From: Prolixibacteraceae bacterium
Lineage (GTDB): Bacteria; Bacteroidota; Bacteroidia; Bacteroidales; Prolixibacteraceae
DNA: 56,194 bases
NCBI GenBank assembly: GCA_019459485.1
Contig: JAIBEZ010000076.1
Coordinates: 1-56,194 of the forward strand
Reading direction: 5' to 3'
The translations under genes were made by a program, and so were the position numbers. The notes under the pieces are model-generated. The model saw nothing but the letters and a program-made list of their open reading frames with translations, did no database searches and had not been told where the DNA came from. Shown here in pieces: positions 51,369 through 56,194 of the stretch. Numbering within the stretch: position 1 is the stretch's first letter; every line of letters starts with the position of its first letter.

Positions 51369-51896
51369 ATGAAAAATTACCTTGCCTTTGTTTTTGTCGT
51401 CTGTTTTTACTCCGGAACTATCGCTCAAACAGCGAAAACTGAACCTTCAGAATCGGCTATTCTTGAAAAGTTACATTGGATCATCGAACGATCAGGCATG
51501 GATAAGGTCAGATCGGAATTTCAGAAAATATGCAATGATCATCATTTTCCCGAGCTGGTTTCGGGCCTGAAAGATGGAACTTACAAGGGAGCAACCCCTT
51601 TTGACGATTACGATTATAAGCACGAAGTCGTGTTTGAAATGAAAAACGGGAAGATAATTTCGATTGATTATGACGAAGTTCACCGCGATGGACATGCCAA
51701 ACAGCACGACGAAGAATATTGCAAAAACATGCTTCAGAGTGGAACAACTCCAGCGATTGCGTACCCGAAATACGAATCAGGAATGTTGAACAAGCAGAAT
51801 TTTAATGAAATTGATGCCGTTAGTGGAGCCAGTTATTCGCTCTACCGCTTTAAACTGGCGATTCTGTATGCGATGCTGAATTCGGAACAGTTGTAA
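51369..51896 (+). CDS. Exported FMN-binding-domain-like protein
   Basis: 175 residues with a signal peptide (YLAFVFVVCFYSGTIAQ). GLKDGTYKGATPFDDYDYKH, FEMKNGKIISIDYDEV, AYPKYESGML and IDAVSGASYSLYRFKLAI match the small FMN-binding (FMN_bind) fold; the DAVSGAS motif resembles the SGAT site where FMN is attached by ApbE. Whether it carries FMN is uncertain (Ser-Gly-Ala-Ser instead of SGAT). It is divergent from the PafA-like gene. Confidence 0.75.
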   Translation: MKNYLAFVFVVCFYSGTIAQTAKTEPSESAILEKLHWIIERSGMDKVRSEFQKICNDHHFPELVSGLKDGTYKGATPFDDYDYKHEVVFEMKNGKIISIDYDEVHRDGHAKQHDEEYCKNMLQSGTTPAIAYPKYESGMLNKQNFNEIDAVSGASYSLYRFKLAILYAMLNSEQL

Positions 51897-51917
51897 AGAA
51901 GAATTTTGAAATAACCG

Positions 51918-51999
51918 TTGCCTAAAGGCAAACGGCAAAGGATATTCGAGGTTTTCATTCGGAGCATTGTATCCTTTGCCGTCTGCTCTAGCTGACGGA
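51918..51999. repeat. Two adjacent hairpins in the gap before the exporter operon end
   Basis: TTGCC-TAAA-GGCAA (51918-51931), then a 13-bp perfect pair ACGGCAAAGGATA (51932-51944) with TATCCTTTGCCGT (51970-51982). CCGTC (51979-51983) can instead pair with GACGG (51994-51998). It may terminate both convergent units, or be REP-like. Confidence 0.55.
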
Positions 52000-52013
52000 C
52001 ATGTAAGATATTT

Positions 52014-53132
52014 TTACGATGTTTTCCGGTACCGCCACACCGCCAAACTCAAAAAAGTGAATCCCAGAATACAAAGCGCCACAAACTCGTGTATCAAATC
52101 GCCGAAGTTTGATCCTTTGAGCACAACCATTCGCATCACTTTCATAAAGTGGAAAACCGGATTGGCTTCGTTAACCAGTTGTGCCCAATGTGGCATACTG
52201 TCAACCGGAGTAAAAATGCCACCCATCAGGATAAAAATCATCATGAAAAAGTAAGTGACAAACATGACTTGCTGCTGGGTGTCGGCAACGGTTGAAATAA
52301 GTAAACCCAAGCCAAGTATTCCCAGTAAGTATAGAATCCCGAATCCGAAGACCAGCCACAAACTGCCAACAATAGGCAGATTGAAAACCACTTTGGCAAT
52401 CAGTAATCCAAAGGATAAATCGAACAAGGCAATGACTACAAACGGAATCAGTTTTCCGGTTAAAAACTGGATTTTTTTGATTGGAGTCACATTGAGCTGT
52501 TCAATGGTTCCCTGTTCTTTTTCCTTTACCAGGCTCATTCCGGAGAGAAACAGCCCGATAAGTGTAACCAATATGGCTAAAACCCCCGGAGCCATGTACC
52601 ATTTGTATTCGAGTTCGGAGTTATACCAAAAACGCGAAACGGTATTGATTTGGTACGGAGGATTAAATTCGGGTAGTCCTTTCCACTCGGCAATGATGTT
52701 TTTATTGAAATCGCGGATGACCGAGGCGGCATATGAATAACCCAGTTGTGCAGCTTGCCCGTCGATGGCATTCACGAGCAATTGCAAACTGGCTTTGTCG
52801 TCGCGGATTAAGTCGCGCTCAAATCCAAGGGGAATAACCAAAACCATGTCGTCGGCATTTCGCAAAAGTTCATTTTCGCCATCTTCAGGATCGAACGAGG
52901 TATTGTTGATCGTGAAGAACGGTGAAGCTTCAAGTTTGCCGGCCAATTCGCGCGAGGTGGACGACAGATCTTTATCAACCAAAAAAATATCGACGTTTTT
53001 CAGATCGTAAGTGGCCGCGAAAACCAGGATGAGCATTTGAATCAGGGGAATCATCACGATCATCCGAAGCATGACCTTGTTCCGCTTTACCTGAATAAAC
53101 TCTTTTTGTATGACGTAAAATATTGTTTTCAT
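52014..53132 (-). CDS. ABC-2-type permease (YbhR/YbhS-like), second of two
   Basis: 372 residues. A membrane helix near the N-terminus, a large periplasmic domain (about 45-170), then five helices with the ABC-2 pattern (GVLAILVTLIGLFLSGMSLV, KEKEQGTIEQLNVTPIKKIQ, FLLGLLISTVADTQQQVMFV-type segment, GGIFTPVDSMPHW). It is the last gene of the exporter operon and pairs with the permease upstream. Drug or polymer export is expected; the substrate is unknown. Confidence 0.9.
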   Translation of the reverse strand: MKTIFYVIQKEFIQVKRNKVMLRMIVMIPLIQMLILVFAATYDLKNVDIFLVDKDLSSTSRELAGKLEASPFFTINNTSFDPEDGENELLRNADDMVLVIPLGFERDLIRDDKASLQLLVNAIDGQAAQLGYSYAASVIRDFNKNIIAEWKGLPEFNPPYQINTVSRFWYNSELEYKWYMAPGVLAILVTLIGLFLSGMSLVKEKEQGTIEQLNVTPIKKIQFLTGKLIPFVVIALFDLSFGLLIAKVVFNLPIVGSLWLVFGFGILYLLGILGLGLLISTVADTQQQVMFVTYFFMMIFILMGGIFTPVDSMPHWAQLVNEANPVFHFMKVMRMVVLKGSNFGDLIHEFVALCILGFTFLSLAVWRYRKTS

Positions 53133-53137
53133 AAATA

Positions 53138-53291
53138 GTGTCTAAAGTTCGGAGTTCTGAGTGTCTAAAGTTCGGAGTGCCTAAATTAAAAAGTGTCTAG
53201 AGTGCGAAGTGCCTAAAGTGCCTAGAGTTAAGTTGTCAAAGTTCCGTGTTTTTTCAACTCTAGGCACTCCAAACTCTAGCTCACTCCGAAC
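53138..53291. repeat. GTCTAAAGTTCGGAGT word repeat with terminal inverted copies
   Basis: GTCTAAAGTTCGGAGT recurs twice and GTGCCTAAAGTGCC-type variants follow. AGTGCCTAGAGTT (53217-53229) pairs with AACTCTAGGCACT (53256-53268), and the right side ends CTCACTCCGAACTT, complementary to the left-side words. It fills the gap between the two permease genes. Confidence 0.7.
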
Positions 53292-54401
53292 TTATTCCAA
53301 TCTGATCTTAAAATTCTTAATACTCAAAGCAATAAACACAAACGTCATAAACATCAGAATCAATGTTTCTTTCCAGACAAACAGGATTCCGGTTCCTTTG
53401 AGCATGATGTTTTTAATGATGACAATGAACCAACGTGGCGGCATGGCATGGCTGAGAATTCGCAACGGAAGTGGCATGTTTTCAATCGGAAACATAAATC
53501 CTGAAAGCAAAATAGTGGGCAGCATTAACGCCAGTACAGAGATAAACATGGCTACCATTTGGTTCGGAGCAATGGTCGAAATCAGGATTCCCAAACTGAG
53601 CGCCATCATAATAAACAGGAAACTTTCGGCCATCAGGAAGACGAAACTTCCTTTGATTGGAACGCCAAATATTAAAACGCCAATCAGGATGATGGTTAGC
53701 GCATTGATGAACGACAATAGCAAATACGGAGTCACTTTCCCCAATACAATCTGAATCGGTTTCAGCGGTGAGGCCAGCAAAACTTCCATTGTTCCGAGTT
53801 CTTTTTCTTTGCTTATGGAAATGGAAGTCATCATGGCCGAAATTAGCATCAGAATCATGGCCATAATGCCGGGCACAAACATGTAAACGCTTTTCAATCC
53901 TTCGTTGTAAAGCATCCTCACTTCAGTGTTAATTTGGTTGGGCAATTGCAGATTCTGAAGTTTTTCCTTTTTTACGTAGTCGTTAATAATTCCGGACGCA
54001 TAATTGGTAAGTATTCGGGCAGTGTTTGGATCTGAAGCATCGGCCAGCAATTGTACTTCGGCTTTGCCATCGCGTTCCAGACTTTTCTCAAATTCAGGTC
54101 CGAAGGTGACCACCATTTTTACCTTTCCTTTCCGGAAAACATCTTCCACATCGTCGCCAGGCATCAGTTCTTCGCCCAATATGAAATAACCCGACGATAC
54201 CAGTTTCGAAGTAATTTCGCGGGTGGTATTATCGTGCGACTGATCGAGAATCGCGATTCTCGAATTCTGAATATCAGTATTGATCACTTTCCCGAATAGC
54301 AGCAACTGCACAATGGGTAAAAGAAAAATGATCATCATTGTTCGCGGATCACGAAAGATGTGTAAAAATTCTTTTTTGAGAAATCCTATAAATTGTTTCA
54401 T
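53292..54401 (-). CDS. ABC-2-type permease (YbhS-like), first of two
   Basis: 369 residues, same layout as the second permease: FLKKEFLHIFRDPRTMMIIF at the start, a periplasmic domain (about 45-170), and the ABC-2 core MAMILMLISAMMTSISISKE, KELGTMEVLLASPLKPIQIV, MFPIENMPLPLRIL. The two permeases are similar but not duplicates. It belongs with the ATP-binding gene at 54945, from which it is now separated by a four-helix-bundle gene and repeat DNA. Confidence 0.9.
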   Translation of the reverse strand: MKQFIGFLKKEFLHIFRDPRTMMIIFLLPIVQLLLFGKVINTDIQNSRIAILDQSHDNTTREITSKLVSSGYFILGEELMPGDDVEDVFRKGKVKMVVTFGPEFEKSLERDGKAEVQLLADASDPNTARILTNYASGIINDYVKKEKLQNLQLPNQINTEVRMLYNEGLKSVYMFVPGIMAMILMLISAMMTSISISKEKELGTMEVLLASPLKPIQIVLGKVTPYLLLSFINALTIILIGVLIFGVPIKGSFVFLMAESFLFIMMALSLGILISTIAPNQMVAMFISVLALMLPTILLSGFMFPIENMPLPLRILSHAMPPRWFIVIIKNIMLKGTGILFVWKETLILMFMTFVFIALSIKNFKIRLE

Positions 54402-54426
54402 ATTTAAAAGTTCCTAATTTATTTCA

Positions 54427-54477
54427 AGTGTTCAGTCGCAGTGTTCAGTCGCAAGCACCGCATTGTTCAATGTTCCA
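54427..54477. repeat. GACTG/AACACTG array, left flank of four-helix cassette A
   Basis: Minus-strand sense: repeated GCGACTGAACACTG words, with GAACAATGCGGTGCTT between them and the gene. The same arrangement flanks cassette B at 55685-55723. It ends where the cassette gene stops. Confidence 0.75.
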
Positions 54478-54478
54478 A

Positions 54479-54856
54479 CTATTCATGGTCACTTTTGCAT
54501 CCAAATTTTCCGGGATGGAGCATCATGTAATTTAATAGTTTGCCGATTTCAATTGATTCCTGAGTCATCTTTTTATGTTTTTCCTTTGACAAGTAATCAC
54601 ATGCAAGTGAAAAATCAAGCCATACAATTGTTTCGCTATTTTCTGCATCAGAATCTGTCAGTTTACTGATAAAGTGTCTTTCATAAAGTCGTTTTCTGTA
54701 GGCTTCTGCAAGGTTCGCACAAACTGATCTGGATGACCTCCTGATCTGATCGGTCAAAGAATATTTTTCCTCTTTGGGAAAACTTTTTGAAACTTCATAA
54801 ACTTCCATCGCAAGCGTGAAGGCTTTTTTGTAAACGATTAGTTCTTTGAAATCCAT
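54479..54856 (-). CDS. Four-helix-bundle protein (23S rRNA intervening-sequence protein type), copy A
   Basis: 125 residues from ATG 54856; a longer frame starts inside repeat DNA. MDFKELIVYKKAFTLAMEVY, FPKEEKYSLTDQIRRSSRSV, CANLAEAYRKR and HFISKLTDSDAENSETIVWL are the family signature. It is 120/125 identical to copy B at 55733, with near-identical DNA. Family members were first seen in insertions within 23S rRNA genes, but here it sits inside an ABC exporter operon, flanked on both sides by inverted GACTG-type word arrays. Confidence 0.88.
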   Translation of the reverse strand: MDFKELIVYKKAFTLAMEVYEVSKSFPKEEKYSLTDQIRRSSRSVCANLAEAYRKRLYERHFISKLTDSDAENSETIVWLDFSLACDYLSKEKHKKMTQESIEIGKLLNYMMLHPGKFGCKSDHE

Positions 54857-54895
54857 ATCTTTAATTTTTACTGATAACTCTATTGTACACTTTAA

Positions 54896-54954
54896 ACTGA
54901 ATACTGAAACTGACCACTGTGACTTTTCTGACCACTGCGACTGATCATTGTTCC
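54896..54954. repeat. GACTG/AACACTG array, right flank of four-helix cassette A
   Basis: CTGAATACTGAAACTG, ACCACTGTGACTTTTCTG, ACCACTGCGACTG and ATCATTGTTCC. Read outward it has the same sense as the left flank read outward, so the two flanks form a loose inverted repeat. The last bases encode the stop of the ATP-binding gene. Confidence 0.75.
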
Positions 54955-55676
54955 GTATTCCTTGCAATCTTCAGGAAAACCTCGTCCATATTCTTTGCTG
55001 AATATTGTTTTTTCAGAATTTCAGGTGTGTCGAGGGCTTCAATCCGTCCGGCGTTCATAATCGAAACACGGTTGCAATATTCGGCTTCATCCATGTAGTG
55101 CGTGGTTACAAAAACGGTGATGCCCCGGTCGGACGCTTCGTAAATCAGGTCCCAGAATTTGCGTCGGGTAATTGGGTCAACGCCGCCGGTTGGTTCATCT
55201 AAAAACACAATTTTCGGGTCGTGAAAAATAGCCACCGAAAAAGCCAGTTTCTGTTTCCATCCCAATGGCAGCGAACCAATCAGCGAATCTTTTGCCGATT
55301 CAAGTCCCAGGTTTTTAAGTAATTTGTCTTGTTTCTCTTTTCGGTCGGCTGGCGAAATTCCATAAACTCCGGAGAAAAACCGGATATTTTCGGCAACAGT
55401 CAAATCTTCGTAAAGCGAGAACTTCTGGCTCATGTAGCCGATGTTTCGCTTTACTTTTTCGGTCTCTTTATAAATGTCGAAGCCAGCCACTTTTGCTTCA
55501 CCCGAAGTAGGAGAGGAGAGCCCGCACAGGATTTTCATGGCCGTCGTTTTTCCGGCACCGTTGGCTCCCAGAAATCCAAATATTTCGCCCTGATACACAT
55601 CGAAATTCAGATGATCGTTGGCTACGAACGAACCGAATTTCTTAACCAGATTGCGCACTTCAATTACTTTTTCCAT
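54945..55676 (-). CDS. ABC exporter ATP-binding protein (YbhF/DrrA-like)
   Basis: 243 residues from ATG 55676; an earlier in-frame start lies in repeat DNA. Walker A GANGAGKTT, the Q-loop YMSQKFSLYEDLTVAENI, Walker B IVFLDEPTGGVDP, and the switch TTHYMDEAE. The signature motif reads LPLGWKQKL instead of LSGGQ, as is usual for the YbhF-type subfamily. It powers the two ABC-2 permeases downstream. Its last codons (TEQ and the stop) lie in repeat DNA, so the original 3' end may have been replaced. Confidence 0.93.
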   Translation of the reverse strand: MEKVIEVRNLVKKFGSFVANDHLNFDVYQGEIFGFLGANGAGKTTAMKILCGLSSPTSGEAKVAGFDIYKETEKVKRNIGYMSQKFSLYEDLTVAENIRFFSGVYGISPADRKEKQDKLLKNLGLESAKDSLIGSLPLGWKQKLAFSVAIFHDPKIVFLDEPTGGVDPITRRKFWDLIYEASDRGITVFVTTHYMDEAEYCNRVSIMNAGRIEALDTPEILKKQYSAKNMDEVFLKIARNTEQ

Positions 55677-55684
55677 TTTTGTCT

Positions 55685-55723
55685 CAGTGTTCAGTCGCAG
55701 TCGCAAGTACTGCATTGTTCATG
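55685..55723. repeat. GACTG/AACACTG array, left flank of four-helix cassette B
   Basis: CAGTGTTCAGTCGCAG, TCGCAAGTACTGCATTG and TTCATG, collinear with 54427-54477 apart from one missing unit. It lies 8 bases from the ATP-binding gene's start, where that gene's promoter or ribosome site should be. Confidence 0.75.
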
Positions 55724-55732
55724 ATGATACTT

Positions 55733-56110
55733 TTATTCATGTTCACTTTTGCATCCAAATTTTCCGGGATGGAGCATCGTGTAATTCAATAGTTTGCCGA
55801 TTTCCATTGCTTCCTGAGTCATCTTTTCATGTTTCTCTTTTGACAGGTAATCGCATGCAAGTGAAAAATCAAGCCATACAATAGTTTCGCTGTTCTCCGC
55901 ATCAGAATCAGTCAGTTTACTGATAAAGTGTCTTTCATAAAGTCGTTTTCTGTAGGCTTCTGCAAGGTTTGCACAAACAGATCTCGATGACCTTCTGATC
56001 TGATCGGTCAATGAATATTTTTCCTCTTTGGGAAAACTTTTTGAAACTTCATAAACTTCCATCGCAAGCGTGAAGGCTTTTTTGTAAACGATTAATTCTT
56101 TGAAATCCAT
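55733..56110 (-). CDS. Four-helix-bundle protein (23S rRNA intervening-sequence protein type), copy B
   Basis: 125 residues, 120 identical to copy A; the differences cluster in the last 35 residues (KHEKMTQEAMEIG, LNYTMLHP, KSEHE). Same start MDFKELIVYKKAF and same downstream DNA. It lies directly upstream of the ATP-binding gene and is followed to the window edge by GACTG-type words. Presence of two copies in one operon suggests recent copying of a cassette. Confidence 0.88.
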   Translation of the reverse strand: MDFKELIVYKKAFTLAMEVYEVSKSFPKEEKYSLTDQIRRSSRSVCANLAEAYRKRLYERHFISKLTDSDAENSETIVWLDFSLACDYLSKEKHEKMTQEAMEIGKLLNYTMLHPGKFGCKSEHE

Positions 56111-56150
56111 ATCTTTAAATTTTACTGATAACTCTATTTTTTACTTTTAA

Positions 56151-56194
56151 CAGAATACTGAGACTGCGACTTCTTTTTGACCACTGTGACTGAC
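56151..56194. repeat. GACTG/AACACTG array, right flank of four-helix cassette B (runs off the window)
   Basis: CAGAATACTGAGACTGCGAC, then TTGACCACTGTGACTGAC. It matches the right flank of cassette A in words and order. Confidence 0.7.

Noticed and set aside
54857-54967. N-terminal extension of four-helix copy A
   Set aside because: It translates the GACTG word array; copy B has no such extension and both share the MDFKEL start.
1-56194. tRNA, rRNA and sigma-54 (-24/-12) promoters
   Set aside because: Scanned by eye for T-loop and GG-N10-GC patterns; nothing convincing was found, though a program could find weak cases.

Overview
The window comes from a Bacteroidota chromosome, probably of the Bacteroidales/Marinilabiliales type. 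Many promoters fit the Bacteroidota form (a TTTG-like -33 box about 20 bases before TAnnTTTG). The gene content also fits: an LptE/SecG operon led by a sigma-54 activator, KtrAB-like potassium uptake, a GH29 fucosidase lipoprotein, LVIVD-repeat lipoproteins, and 23S-intervening-sequence-type four-helix-bundle genes. No rRNA or tRNA gene was seen. Everything here was read by eye; no searches were run.

Layout. 1-4255: the end of an AIM24-type gene, then a four-gene minus-strand envelope operon (GT2, double LAB_N protein, ArnT-like transferase, UDP-glucuronate 4-epimerase) that looks like a lipid A or LPS sugar-decoration pathway. 4565-9709: an acidic conserved protein, kdsB, and the operon sigma-54 activator / lptE / TPR protein / secG. 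9748-26335: housekeeping and accessory genes (fucosidase, trkA-trkH, an RND exporter, an acetylxylan-esterase-like hydrolase, a CorC/HlyC-type protein, ispE, two small exported ESWM-repeat proteins, a ThrE-type exporter pair, a ferredoxin-NADP reductase, lipoproteins, rlmN). 26848-29677: an asparagine-synthetase-B-like exported protein and dnaB.

29821-34910 is a defence island on the minus strand. It holds HEPN/MNT, a 3' piece of hsdS, a 46-codon ORF, RhuM, a truncated AlbA/RecG-like gene, a DUF1016 nuclease and an Abi_2 protein. Relics of type I restriction genes lie at both ends. Successive genes overlap by a few bases, and the end of each gene carries a strong Shine-Dalgarno for the next. 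A candidate small RNA and a 21-bp palindromic repeat array follow.

36442-45033 is the most interesting region. Four unrelated envelope-type genes of no known function share a near-identical promoter with a conserved 24-bp box just upstream of the -33 element. They sit beside a signal-less amidase and a LuxR-type regulator. I propose an undescribed co-regulated envelope system.

45092-56194: MATE pump, AAA ATPase with a low-molecular-weight phosphatase, a cysteine-free racemase homologue, SUI1, a PafA-like phosphatase homologue that seems to lack its catalytic residues, an FMN-binding-like protein, and an ABC-2 exporter operon interrupted by two near-identical four-helix-bundle genes. Those genes are flanked by inverted arrays of GACTGAACACTG-like words, and solo copies of the words recur at gene ends across the window.
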